Of a stretch of DNA of 64,000 bases, positions 41,695-49,510 are shown piece by piece. The stretch comes from Bin87 sp965220265 (GTDB lineage: Bacteria > Chloroflexota > Dehalococcoidia > Lucifugimonadales > UBA3495). The DNA lies in NCBI GenBank assembly GCA_965220265.1, contig CBDCPM010000004.1, positions 4,278,001 through 4,342,000 of the forward strand. Direction: 5' to 3'. Within the stretch, counting starts at the first letter, position 1. Each line of letters opens with the position of its first letter. The position numbers were made by a program, and so were the translations under genes. The notes under the pieces were generated by a model, which worked only from the letters and a program-made list of their open reading frames with translations, was not told where the DNA came from and did not search any database.

Positions 41695-42360
41695 CTATAC
41701 GGGCCAGTCCTCCAGCGTCCAGCCCATTTCCCAAAAGGCCTGCTCGTAGCGAGTGCAGGTGATGTACGCTTCTTTCATCGCTGCGATTTGTGCGGACCCA
41801 GCCGTGGCTGCGATACGGTCACAGATGGTGCGGCATTCCTCCGCAACCGACTGCTGCTCGACGGCGGCGTACATCTGGATCCACTGGGCGTAGCCAGCGT
41901 GGTCCGGCAGACCCTGGTCTGCCAATCGTTCGCCGACGCGCCAGTATCCCCAGATGCACGGCAGCACGGCAGCGACCAGCTCACCGAACGTCCCCTGGTG
42001 GGCGACCCGCAGCAGATAGCTAGTGTATGAATAGCACGTTGGAGCATGCGTGGTGGCGTCAAGCTCGGCCTCGGTGATACCGAACTGGGCACAGTACGAC
42101 CGATGCAGGTCCATCTCGGTGTTCAGAATGTAGTCGACGGCGCGGGCAAACCAGGACATAGCCGGCAGGTCCGGGGCTTTGGCCGCAGCCAAGGCGAGAC
42201 AACGGGCAAAATCGATAAGGTAGACGTAATCCTGGGTGATGAAGTGTTTGAATCGGTCCAGCGGCAGCGTTCCGTCGCCGATGCCCTGTACGAATGGATG
42301 GAACGCCATAGCATCCCGTTGTTGCTGTGACTGTTGCTCAATCTCGTCGCAAAAAGACAT
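41695..42360 (-). CDS. tenA: TenA family thiaminase II / aminopyrimidine aminohydrolase
   Basis: TenA hydrolyses aminopyrimidine products of thiamin breakdown, or thiamin itself, in salvage. The 221-aa all-alpha protein has the family layout: H-P-F-V-Q-G-I, F-K-H-F-I-T-Q-D-Y-V-Y-L-I-D-F-A-R, a mid segment Y-T-S-Y-L-L-R-V-A, the nucleophile Cys in L-P-C-I-W-G-Y, and a C-terminal W-E-M-G. The active-site Asp (Q-D-Y) and Cys are present. It stands alone and convergent with tRNA-Pro, with no other thiamin gene nearby and no visible TPP riboswitch upstream. Confidence 0.9.
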   Translation of the reverse strand: MSFCDEIEQQSQQQRDAMAFHPFVQGIGDGTLPLDRFKHFITQDYVYLIDFARCLALAAAKAPDLPAMSWFARAVDYILNTEMDLHRSYCAQFGITEAELDATTHAPTCYSYTSYLLRVAHQGTFGELVAAVLPCIWGYWRVGERLADQGLPDHAGYAQWIQMYAAVEQQSVAEECRTICDRIAATAGSAQIAAMKEAYITCTRYEQAFWEMGWTLEDWPV

Positions 42361-42447
42361 CAGGCGCCTCCAGGGTTGTGCGGGTGCTCGTTTCGGCCCA
42401 TTCTAACGCACCGGGCGGGTCGTTCAGGCCGTGGGCTCGCGGGGTCA

Positions 42448-42477
42448 GTGCCGCCCGGCGCTCGGATAGTCTATAAT
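42448..42477 (+). promoter_or_regulatory. putative promoter of the rplI-dnaB operon
   Basis: A perfect TATAAT (42472-42477) has GTGCCG (42448-42453) 18 bases upstream, 94 bases before rplI. The -35 resembles the TTGCC-type of the ABC and 5S promoters. Confidence 0.5.
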
Positions 42478-42570
42478 GTTATTCCTTGAACCGGGACCCC
42501 GCGTATCGCGAACGGCAGCGTACATACACGCATCGCCGCCCGCAACTGCGAAAATAGAGAGGCCCTCCCC

Positions 42571-43020
42571 ATGATGATGCTGTTCCTGCAAGACGTTCCC
42601 GACCAGGCAAGGGCCGGTGAGGTCAAACGCGTATCCCGTGGCTACGCGCGCAATTACCTGCTGCCCAAAGGTCTGGCGGAGTTCGCCACCGACGAAACGC
42701 TGAAGCGCCTGGAGAAGATCAAATTTGAAGGCGACCACCAGCGGGCGCGGGAAACGCAGGTCGTGGAGGAGCTGGCCGAGGCGCTGGACAACCTCACCTT
42801 GACCATCACGGGCAGGATCACCCCCACGGGCCGCTACTATGGGGCAATCAGCGGAGCCAGGATCGCCGACGCCATCGGCGAAGCGCTGGAGCGCGAAATG
42901 GACCGCCGCATTACCAACAACGTCGAACCGATCCGCGAACCGGGCGAGTACGAGGTCGTGCTGAACCTGTCCAGCGACATTCGCGCGACCGTCAACGTCA
43001 TCGCGGCAGTGGAAGAATAA
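42571..43020 (+). CDS. rplI: 50S ribosomal protein L9
   Basis: L9 binds 23S rRNA and stabilises the ribosome. The 149-aa protein has the N-terminal signature F-L-Q-D-V-P-D-Q-A-R-A-G-E-V-K-R and R-G-Y-A-R-N-Y-L-L-P-K-G-L-A, the long connecting helix (about 45-75), and a C-terminal domain ending A-T-V-N-V-I-A-A-V. Three Met codons start the gene (42571, 42574, 42577), so the exact first residue is uncertain. It heads a likely operon with dnaB, the dnaD-like gene and the dnaC-like gene. The short gap to dnaB holds a run of GCGCT repeats near 43045. Confidence 0.96.
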   Translation: MMMLFLQDVPDQARAGEVKRVSRGYARNYLLPKGLAEFATDETLKRLEKIKFEGDHQRARETQVVEELAEALDNLTLTITGRITPTGRYYGAISGARIADAIGEALEREMDRRITNNVEPIREPGEYEVVLNLSSDIRATVNVIAAVEE

Positions 43021-43088
43021 ACCTCCAATAACCGTCATGGCGTTGCGCTGCGCTGCGCTGCGCCGATGGAACAGAGGACCCGTACGCC

Positions 43089-44474
43089 GTGGTTGCCGAC
43101 CCGTACAGTGAACGGCAGTTGCCCCACGACCTTGAGGCGGAGGCGGCAGTCCTGGGGGCTTTGCTCATAGATGGCGACGCCCTGCATCGCGTGACGCCGC
43201 TGATTAAGCCCGAGGACTTTCACCGGGCGCGTCACAACTTCTGTTTCGCCGCGATTCTTGCCGTATTCTTCCGCCAGGAAGCCATCGACCAGATCACGGT
43301 CGCCCGGGAGCTGCAGACCCAGGGGCGCCTGGAGCAGGTGGGAGGATTGCCCTATCTCGGGCAGCTGATAGCCGGCACGCCCACGTCGGTCAACGTGGAG
43401 CACTATGCCGCCATCGTCGCCGAGACGGCGGCCAAGCGCCGGATCATCGATGCCGGTAACCAGATCGCCCAGCTGGGGTTCGACGAAAGCACGGACATCG
43501 ATGATACGATGCGCCAGTCGGTGGAGGTCCTGTTCGGAGTACGTCCCGCGGCCGATGACCGGGGATTCATTCCGCTCAGTTCCGTGCTGGACGTGTACCT
43601 GCAGGGAGACATCGGCGACGTATCGCTGACTGACGAACCGCCCCTTCAGAGCGGATACAGCGACTTCGACAGCCTACTGGGCGGTATGCAGCGTTCCGAC
43701 CTGCTGATAGTCGGCGCGCGCCCCAGCCTGGGCAAGAGCAGCCTGGCCCTCAATATCTGCACCAATGCGGCAAAGGCCGGCCAAACCTGTGGCATCTTCA
43801 GCCTGGAAATGAGCCGCGAGCAGGTGGCGATGCGCATGCTCGTAGCTGAATCGGGAGTCGACTCTCATCGACTGCGTCTTGGCCTGCTGTCAGAAAACGA
43901 GCAGAACGTGATCTCCGACGCCGTGGGCCTGCTCTCCGGCCTCCCGGTCTTCATTGACGACACCCCGTTCCAGACCACCATGGACATGCGGAGCAAGGCC
44001 CAACGGTTGCAGTTGGAACACGGGCTGGACTTCCTGGTGGTGGACTACCTCCAATTGATTCAGGGCGGCGGCCGGCGCCAGGGTTACGGCGAGAACCGGG
44101 TGCAGGAGATCAGCGAGATATCGCGGTCCCTTAAGGGAATGGCCCGGGACCTGAACGTGCCGGTATTCACCTGCTCGCAGCTCAGCCGCGTGGTGGAAAA
44201 CCGCCCAGGTCATCGCCCGCAACTGTCGGACCTCCGGGACAGCGGCAGCATCGAGCAGGACGCCGACGTGGTGACCTTCCTGTACCGGGAGGACCGCACT
44301 TTCACCGAGGAGGAATGGGAGCAGCACGCGCCCGGCAGACCGTACCCGCGCAACCTGGTGGAACTGATCGTGGCCAAACACCGGCACGGGCCCACCGGCA
44401 GCTTGCACCTTTACTTCCGGGACAATCTGATGCGATTCGACGAGTTGGCGCGTTACGAGGAGTCCGTCGCCTAA
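43089..44474 (+). CDS. dnaB: replicative DNA helicase DnaB
   Basis: DnaB unwinds DNA at the fork. The 461-aa protein has the N-terminal domain (L-P-H-D-L-E-A-E-A-A-V-L-G-A-L-L) and a RecA-like C-terminal domain. Walker A is G-A-R-P-S-L-G-K-S-S (near 212). H1a is G-I-F-S-L-E-M-S-R-E-Q, Walker B L-V-V-D-Y-L-Q-L-I, and the DNA loop contains C-S-Q-L-S-R-V-V-E. The R-D-S-G-S-I-E-Q-D-A-D-V and F-L-Y-R-E-D motifs follow. There is no intein. The start is GTG at 43089 after AGAGGA. Its stop abuts the next ATG directly. Confidence 0.96.
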   Translation: MVADPYSERQLPHDLEAEAAVLGALLIDGDALHRVTPLIKPEDFHRARHNFCFAAILAVFFRQEAIDQITVARELQTQGRLEQVGGLPYLGQLIAGTPTSVNVEHYAAIVAETAAKRRIIDAGNQIAQLGFDESTDIDDTMRQSVEVLFGVRPAADDRGFIPLSSVLDVYLQGDIGDVSLTDEPPLQSGYSDFDSLLGGMQRSDLLIVGARPSLGKSSLALNICTNAAKAGQTCGIFSLEMSREQVAMRMLVAESGVDSHRLRLGLLSENEQNVISDAVGLLSGLPVFIDDTPFQTTMDMRSKAQRLQLEHGLDFLVVDYLQLIQGGGRRQGYGENRVQEISEISRSLKGMARDLNVPVFTCSQLSRVVENRPGHRPQLSDLRDSGSIEQDADVVTFLYREDRTFTEEEWEQHAPGRPYPRNLVELIVAKHRHGPTGSLHLYFRDNLMRFDELARYEESVA

Positions 44475-45290
44475 ATGGATGATGTCGCTGGTAAAGCGAG
44501 GCTGCCGGCAAACGCCCGCCGGATACCGATACCGGCGGCGGCCGTGGCGCAATGGCTAGCGGACATCGACGACATAGTTGAACTCAAGGTGACGCTCCGG
44601 GCGCTGGCCCTGTTGGCAGATGAACCGCGGCGCCGGTCACTCCCGCCATCGATAGCGCTGGACGACCTGCTGGACGACCGGTTCCTGGCCCCGGGTTCGT
44701 CGGGTGGCGCAGAAAGTTCCGTCCGAACTGGCTTGGCGGCAGCGGTTGGCCGCGGCACACTAGTGGCAGTTCAGAGTGCCGGAACGGTACGCGTCCTGCT
44801 GAGAGACGAAGATTGCCTCAGGTATCTGCAAACCTCTAGCGTCATGGTGTTGACCCCCGCCGACCTGACAGACCAGGTGGGTGAAGAGGCGTTGGAAGCA
44901 CATTCACAGCAACCGCAGACCCGCGAGGCGCGTGCTAACATATTCGAGTTATACGAGCAGCATATCGGCCCGTTCGGCCACAGCGTCGCGGAGCAACTGA
45001 GGGCGGCGGAGGAAGAGTACCCGGCGGAATGGATAACCGACGCCATAGCCCTAGCAGCGGAACGCAACGTCCGCAGTTGGAGCTATATCCATGCTGTGCT
45101 GCGCGGCCGGAAGCACGAGCAACAACCGGGTGCCGGGGCGAAGATAACTGACCGATCACGAGATAACAGCCATGAGCATGGAAAGTCTTGGAACGATACT
45201 GCGCCGGATAGCCGCACGGGATACCTGGACAGCTATCGACGCCGATATGGCCGACTACCCTGGGAACCCGGAGAGCCGGAACGCGACTGA
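44475..45290 (+). CDS. DnaD-like primosomal protein
   Basis: This 271-aa protein has an N-terminal winged-helix-like region (I-P-I-P-A-A-A-V-A-Q-W, then I-V-E-L-K-V-T-L-R-A-L) and a C-terminal DnaD/DnaB2 domain. The latter reads N-I-F-E-L-Y-E-Q-H-I-G-P-F and W-I-T-D-A-I-A-L-A-A-E-R-N-V-R-S-W-S-Y-I-H-A-V-L. In Firmicutes such proteins help load the helicase at origins and restart sites. Here the ATG follows the dnaB stop with no gap. The 3' end overlaps the dnaC-like gene by 119 bases, which is long but in another frame. The context supports helicase loading. Confidence 0.88.
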   Translation: MDDVAGKARLPANARRIPIPAAAVAQWLADIDDIVELKVTLRALALLADEPRRRSLPPSIALDDLLDDRFLAPGSSGGAESSVRTGLAAAVGRGTLVAVQSAGTVRVLLRDEDCLRYLQTSSVMVLTPADLTDQVGEEALEAHSQQPQTREARANIFELYEQHIGPFGHSVAEQLRAAEEEYPAEWITDAIALAAERNVRSWSYIHAVLRGRKHEQQPGAGAKITDRSRDNSHEHGKSWNDTAPDSRTGYLDSYRRRYGRLPWEPGEPERD

Positions 45291-46569
45291 AGATTGCGAG
45301 AGGTGCGGCGGCGCGGGTTGGGTCACGCGGAGGGTCCACGCAACCAACCCGGATTTCGGCAAGGTGTTCCCCTGCCGGTGCCAGGAACAGGACGACGATC
45401 GGCGGCAAAAGATTGAGGCCCTGGAGCGGTATAGCAACCTGGGTTCCCTGCGCCAGGCCACGTTTGAGAACGCCAATCCGGACGGCCTGAGCCAGGAGAC
45501 CGCGGCGCGGCAGGCTTTCCGCAACGCCCTGACCGCCGCCGTCGACTATGCCGAGAACCCCGAAGGGTGGCTCACCCTGGTCGGCCCCAGCGGGAGCGGC
45601 AAGACCTACCTGGCCGCCGCCATCGCCAACCGCCGTATCGAGCTGGGCAGTCCGGCTCTGTTCATCACTGCGGCAGACCTGATCGATTACCTGCGCAGTG
45701 GTTTCGACGACGACGCCGACCAGCCTTTCGTTGACCTGTTCGAGCAGGTTCGGAACGCACCGCTCCTGGCGCTGGACGATCTGCCCACCCGGCCGTCAAC
45801 TCCCTGGACGCAAGAGCGGCTCTTCCAGCTCCTGGCTTCGCGGCACGCGGCACGCCTGCCCACCGTGGTCACCATCCGTGGCGACCCCAACCGGCTGGAC
45901 GATTTCCTTCGTACACGGGTGGAATCGCCGGACGGGTTCGGGCGTCTCTACCGACTGGGCAGGGTCAGTGGTTCGACGGCGCGATCGATTGGCTCGATCC
46001 CGTCCAACATGCGGGCGCGGATGACATTCGCGGCTTTCGACCCGGCCGGCAACGGACGCTTGACGGACCACCAGCAACGCAGCCTGCGAGCCGCCAAGTC
46101 CTACGTGCAGCGCTGGGCCAACAGCCCCGACGGGTGGTTGAGCCTGCATGGGCCCTACGGCGTGGGGAAGACTCACCTGGCGGTGGCGGCGGCCGGCGAG
46201 CGGGAGGACCGGGGCGACGAGGTCTTCTTTGCCACAGTGGCGGACCTCCTCGATTACCTGCGGGCCACCTTCGCACCCGACAGCGCGGTCAACCATGACG
46301 ACCTCCTCGAACGGATTCGCAACGCCGACGTCCTGGTGCTCGACGATATGGGAGCCGAGCGCAGCACGCCCTTCGCGGAGGACAAGCTGTTCCAGATCGT
46401 CGGCTACCGGTACGAGGAACGCCTGCCCACCATCATCACCACGTCGCAGCAGATCGAGGCCATCGCATCAGCTCGCCCGCGCATCGCGTCACGCCTGCAG
46501 GATCCCCTGGTAGTCACTGAAATGCCAGTGGAGGCCCCGGACTTCCGGCGGGGTGGCCTCCAGCATTGA
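45172..46569 (+). CDS. double-module DnaC-like AAA+ helicase loader
   Basis: The 465-aa protein holds two DnaC/IstB-type AAA+ modules in tandem. The N-terminus (M-E-S-L-G-T-I-L-R-R-I) leads into a zinc-like C-E-R-C-G-G-A-G-W ... F-P-C-R-C. Module 1 (about 110-265) has G-P-S-G-S-G-K-T-Y and L-L-A-L-D-D-L. Module 2 (about 295-460) has G-P-Y-G-V-G-K-T-H, L-V-L-D-D-M-G-A-E and I-I-T-T-S. Module 2 keeps the G-A-E after Walker B and R-I-A-S-R-L; module 1 has P-T and differs at sensor 1. The ATG at 45172 lies in the dnaD-like gene; ATG 45247 is an alternative. Known DnaC proteins have one module. Confidence 0.85.
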   Translation: MSMESLGTILRRIAARDTWTAIDADMADYPGNPESRNATEDCERCGGAGWVTRRVHATNPDFGKVFPCRCQEQDDDRRQKIEALERYSNLGSLRQATFENANPDGLSQETAARQAFRNALTAAVDYAENPEGWLTLVGPSGSGKTYLAAAIANRRIELGSPALFITAADLIDYLRSGFDDDADQPFVDLFEQVRNAPLLALDDLPTRPSTPWTQERLFQLLASRHAARLPTVVTIRGDPNRLDDFLRTRVESPDGFGRLYRLGRVSGSTARSIGSIPSNMRARMTFAAFDPAGNGRLTDHQQRSLRAAKSYVQRWANSPDGWLSLHGPYGVGKTHLAVAAAGEREDRGDEVFFATVADLLDYLRATFAPDSAVNHDDLLERIRNADVLVLDDMGAERSTPFAEDKLFQIVGYRYEERLPTIITTSQQIEAIASARPRIASRLQDPLVVTEMPVEAPDFRRGGLQH

Positions 46570-46653
46570 GCAGACCGGCGGTCATTCGTCCGTTCCGGCG
46601 AATGGTGGCATAATCCCGTATCGCCCAAATCCGATACTGCGAGCAATTGCTTC

Positions 46654-47655
46654 ATGACCACCCTCAGCTTCGCCGACTGGAACGACGCCCAGGAGTACTT
46701 CTTCGCCAACGGTCTCACCGACGGACTGCCCGTCGTTCCGCCCACGCCGGACAGGGTGCAGGCCATGCTGGACTACGCCGGCGTCGACGCCGACCACGAT
46801 CTGGGAACGGAGATCATTCGCCAGAAGCGGTTCACGGCCGGCAAAGCAGCGGTGAACGCCGTAATGGCCGGCTGCCTGCCGGAACATTTCCCGGTGGTAA
46901 TGGCGTCGCTTTCGGCAATCGCGGAGCGCAGCTTCAACCTGCACGCCAGCAGCACGTCGACCAACGGCGCCACTGTGCTCACGGTGGTCAGCGGGCCCTA
47001 CGCCGACGCCATCGGGATGAACGCCGGCGTGGAAATGATGGGCAACGGCAGCCGCGCCAACGCCGCAATCGGGCGGGCGGTCAACCTGTTCAAGTCGAAC
47101 TTCTACGGCTCGGTTCCAGTGGTGATGGACAACAGCACCTTCGGTCACCCGGGCAAGATCACCTTCAGCTTCCCTGAGAACCTCGCCATCAGCCCCTGGC
47201 CATCGCTGGCGTCAGAACTCGGCTACGGTGATGGGGCGACCATCGTGAAAGCGTTCGCGACCCTGGCGCCCCTACAGGTGACCCTGCACGGCGACCGGGA
47301 TCCGGCCGACTTCCTGACCACCGTGGCGCACGCCATGCTGGCCTTCGGTCCCGGCATGCCGGAAGTCATTTGCGTCATCAGCCCGGAGGCCATGCTGCAC
47401 ATCGCGGCATCCGGCTGGACGCGGCAGCAGGTGGGCAATTTCCTGCACGACAAGGCGCGATTACCGGTTTCCGAGTGGATGCGCTGGAAGCGCATGGGGC
47501 ATGAGCTCGACCACGACCGCATGGCGCCGGTGGTGCCCGAAGCCGACCGGATCACCGTGCTGCCCGGGGGCGGCATGGCCGGCGCGTTCATCAGCCTGAT
47601 CAGCACGTGGGGCTCCAGCCGCTCCGTCACCCGCCAGGTAGCCGTACCCAACTGA
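46654..47655 (+). CDS. TDG-P-V-V-P family protein 2, partner of the UGSC selenoprotein
   Basis: This 333-aa paralogue of the 35306 protein shares L-T-D-G-L-P-V-V-P-P-T (residues about 21-31), A-V-N-A-V-M-A-G-C-L-P-E-H-F-P-V-V, R-A-N-A-A-I-G-R-A-V-N-L-F, F-S-F-P-E-N and a C-terminal S-R-S-V-T-R-Q-V-A-V-P. The M-A-G-C Cys is conserved. There is no transmembrane helix or signal peptide. The UGSC selenoprotein 2 starts 56 bases after the stop on the same strand. Function is unknown; the repeated pairing with UGSC proteins is the best clue. Confidence 0.85.
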   Translation: MTTLSFADWNDAQEYFFANGLTDGLPVVPPTPDRVQAMLDYAGVDADHDLGTEIIRQKRFTAGKAAVNAVMAGCLPEHFPVVMASLSAIAERSFNLHASSTSTNGATVLTVVSGPYADAIGMNAGVEMMGNGSRANAAIGRAVNLFKSNFYGSVPVVMDNSTFGHPGKITFSFPENLAISPWPSLASELGYGDGATIVKAFATLAPLQVTLHGDRDPADFLTTVAHAMLAFGPGMPEVICVISPEAMLHIAASGWTRQQVGNFLHDKARLPVSEWMRWKRMGHELDHDRMAPVVPEADRITVLPGGGMAGAFISLISTWGSSRSVTRQVAVPN

Positions 47656-47711
47656 CCGAAACCTGATCTCGCGCAATCGACCGCGCTCCCATTGGACGAG
47701 GAGGTCAATTC

Positions 47712-48254
47712 ATGGCAACTCAAACCACCCCTATCGTCACGCTGGATCCGCGTGACGACGCACCGCCGGCTCCGTCCCGGCTGGCGCAGCGTCCGGCTAC
47801 CCTAGACGGCAAGGTGATCGGGCTGTTCGCCAACAACAAGCCGCACTCTGAGGACCTGTTGCGGCGCATCACCGCCATCATCGGCGAGCGATACGACATC
47901 GCCGGCACCGTGGAGCACAACAAGGGCGGATGGCAGTGGCCGGCCCGCATCGAGGACCTACAGCGCACGGCTTCCAGCATCGACGTGGCGATACACGCCA
48001 CCGCAGAATGAGGGTCCTGCACCGCGTGCAGTGTGCACGACGCAATGGAAACCGAGCTGCTGGGGATCCCGTCCACAGTGTTGACCACCCGCCCTTTCGT
48101 GAGCCAGGCCCACGCCATGTCCCGCATGCGCGGCGACCCGGAGTATGGGTTGGCGATCATCGAGCACCCCATAGTGACGCTTACCGACGCTGAGCTGTCG
48201 GAACGAGCCGCTACGGCCGCGCCGCAGGTAATTGCCTGCCTGGTCGACCGGTAG
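47712..48254 (+). CDS. UGSC-motif selenoprotein 2 (in-frame UGA as selenocysteine)
   Basis: A strong AGGAGGT precedes ATG 47712. The frame runs to TAG 48252-48254 with a single TGA at 48009-48011 (residue 100), read as Sec in I-H-A-T-A-E-U-G-S-C-T-A-C-S-V-H-D. Total length is 180 aa. The first half matches selenoprotein 1 (L-D-P-R near residue 11; L-D-G-K-V-I-G-L-F-A-N-N-K-P-H-S-E). The second half has 80 stop-free codons with protein-like composition (V-L-T-T-R-P-F-V-S-Q-A-H-A-M-S-R). A hairpin starts 13 nt after the TGA, as in locus 1. It has one more Cys after the motif (C-S). The gene upstream is its likely partner. Confidence 0.92.
48012..48039 (+). promoter_or_regulatory. bacterial SECIS-like hairpin, locus 2
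   Basis: After the TGA come 13 nt, then a perfect 6-bp stem CGTGCA (48025-48030) / TGCACG (48034-48039) with loop GTG. Both the spacing and the CGTG start of the stem match locus 1, though the rest of the stem differs; this is the pattern expected when structure is conserved. Confidence 0.75.
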
Positions 48255-48274
48255 TCGAACCATCGGGTAGTGGC

Positions 48275-48306
48275 AAAAAGAAAAGGGGCGAATGATTAAT
48301 CGCCCC
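48275..48306 (-). terminator. Rho-independent terminator of the Gfo/Idh/MocA gene
   Basis: On the minus strand GGGGCGA/TCGCCCC (48306-48300 with 48291-48285) closes an 8-nt loop and is followed by a long T-rich run (complement of AAAAAGAAAA at 48275-48284). It lies 28 bases after the gene's end. It is one of four GGGGCG-type hairpins. Confidence 0.85.
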
Positions 48307-48333
48307 CACGTTCTTGCGAGTGCGTTTAGGCCG

Positions 48334-49368
48334 CTACAAAGGCAAGTAAACAGCCTCGCCGGTTTGCGCGCTCACGGTCACCGCTTCAGTCCATTCCATG
48401 TAGTGCACGCCGATGTTGAACGGGGTGCGCATCACCGGGGCTCGGTCCCGGACGGAGGCAATGAACTCCTGCTCGACGGACCATGCGTAGCGGCTTTCCG
48501 GCGGGTTGGCGATTTCCTGCAGCTCGGAATCGCCGCGCTTACCGCCGTAGACGCGCATCTGGCCGTCCACGTGGATCGTCCCGTCGGTGCCATAGATCCA
48601 AACCGAGTTCCCGGGGGACAGGCCGGCGCAGGCGCTAAACTTCAAATGGGCGTTGGCCCCGTTGGCCAGACGACACATAATGTCCACCGTGTCGGGAACC
48701 GTTATCGAACGCCAGTTGCCGTCGTCGTCCCGACGGTGCGGGACTGTGATCTGGCTCATCGCCATGACCTGGGTGGCGTGGCCGACCCAGCGGATCATGG
48801 CCTCGTACCAGATACCCATGTTCAGGATGTTGAACCCGCTCATGTCACGGTCCTGGCGCCAGTGGAGGGTGGAGTCGCGGTCGGCAAACCCGGTCTGGGA
48901 CTGGACATCCAAGGACACGAGGTCCCCGATGAAGCCTTCGGAAATCAGGCGGATCATCAGGTCATCAATCCCGAAAGTCATGGGCGACGGCACGATCTGG
49001 GCAACCAGCCCCGGCGATGCCTGAGACGCGGCCAGCATCTCGTGGGCTTCGGCAGCGGTCATGGCCATGCGTGCCTCGCACAGCACGTGCTTACCGGCCT
49101 CCAGCGACGCCATCGTCAGCGTGCGGTGCATATAGGGCCAGGTCCCGATGCAAACGGCGTCAAGGCTTTCGTCTTGCAGCAATTCTTCCCAGTTGTCGTA
49201 AACGGAGGGGATGTTGAACGCGTCGGCGACGCGCTGGCCCGATTCGCGGGAGCGGTTGGCGACGGCGCCGATCTCCACGCGGGGAGTGCTGTTAAATCCC
49301 GGGATGTGTCGATCACGGGTGTTGCGGCCGGCGCCGATCAGGCCAACGCGGACGGATTCGATTGCCAC
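48334..49368 (-). CDS. Gfo/Idh/MocA family oxidoreductase
   Basis: This 344-aa NAD(P)-dependent sugar or polyol dehydrogenase-like protein has the Rossmann motif V-G-L-I-G-A-G-R-N-T near the N-terminus. The family E-K-P motif reads L-C-E-A-R-M-A-M at residues about 95-102, so the usual catalytic-site Lys is replaced by Ala and the Pro by Arg. The C-terminal alpha/beta domain has G-N-S-V-W-I-Y-G-T-D-G-T-I-H-V-D-G. The altered E-K-P suggests non-standard catalysis. The start is GTG with GGAGGT upstream. It stands alone, with a strong terminator. Substrate unknown. Confidence 0.88.
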   Translation of the reverse strand: MAIESVRVGLIGAGRNTRDRHIPGFNSTPRVEIGAVANRSRESGQRVADAFNIPSVYDNWEELLQDESLDAVCIGTWPYMHRTLTMASLEAGKHVLCEARMAMTAAEAHEMLAASQASPGLVAQIVPSPMTFGIDDLMIRLISEGFIGDLVSLDVQSQTGFADRDSTLHWRQDRDMSGFNILNMGIWYEAMIRWVGHATQVMAMSQITVPHRRDDDGNWRSITVPDTVDIMCRLANGANAHLKFSACAGLSPGNSVWIYGTDGTIHVDGQMRVYGGKRGDSELQEIANPPESRYAWSVEQEFIASVRDRAPVMRTPFNIGVHYMEWTEAVTVSAQTGEAVYLPL

Positions 49369-49510
49369 AGTAGTACCTCCTAACGATACGCAGAGGCGCG
49401 CCAGGGTGCGAAAATAGAGGCGCGGCGCAAGCGATTATAGGGTAACGCTCACAACACGGTCAAAACGGCGGTTGTCCGCAGACCCGGTGCGTAGGGTACG
49501 GAGCCGGCGA

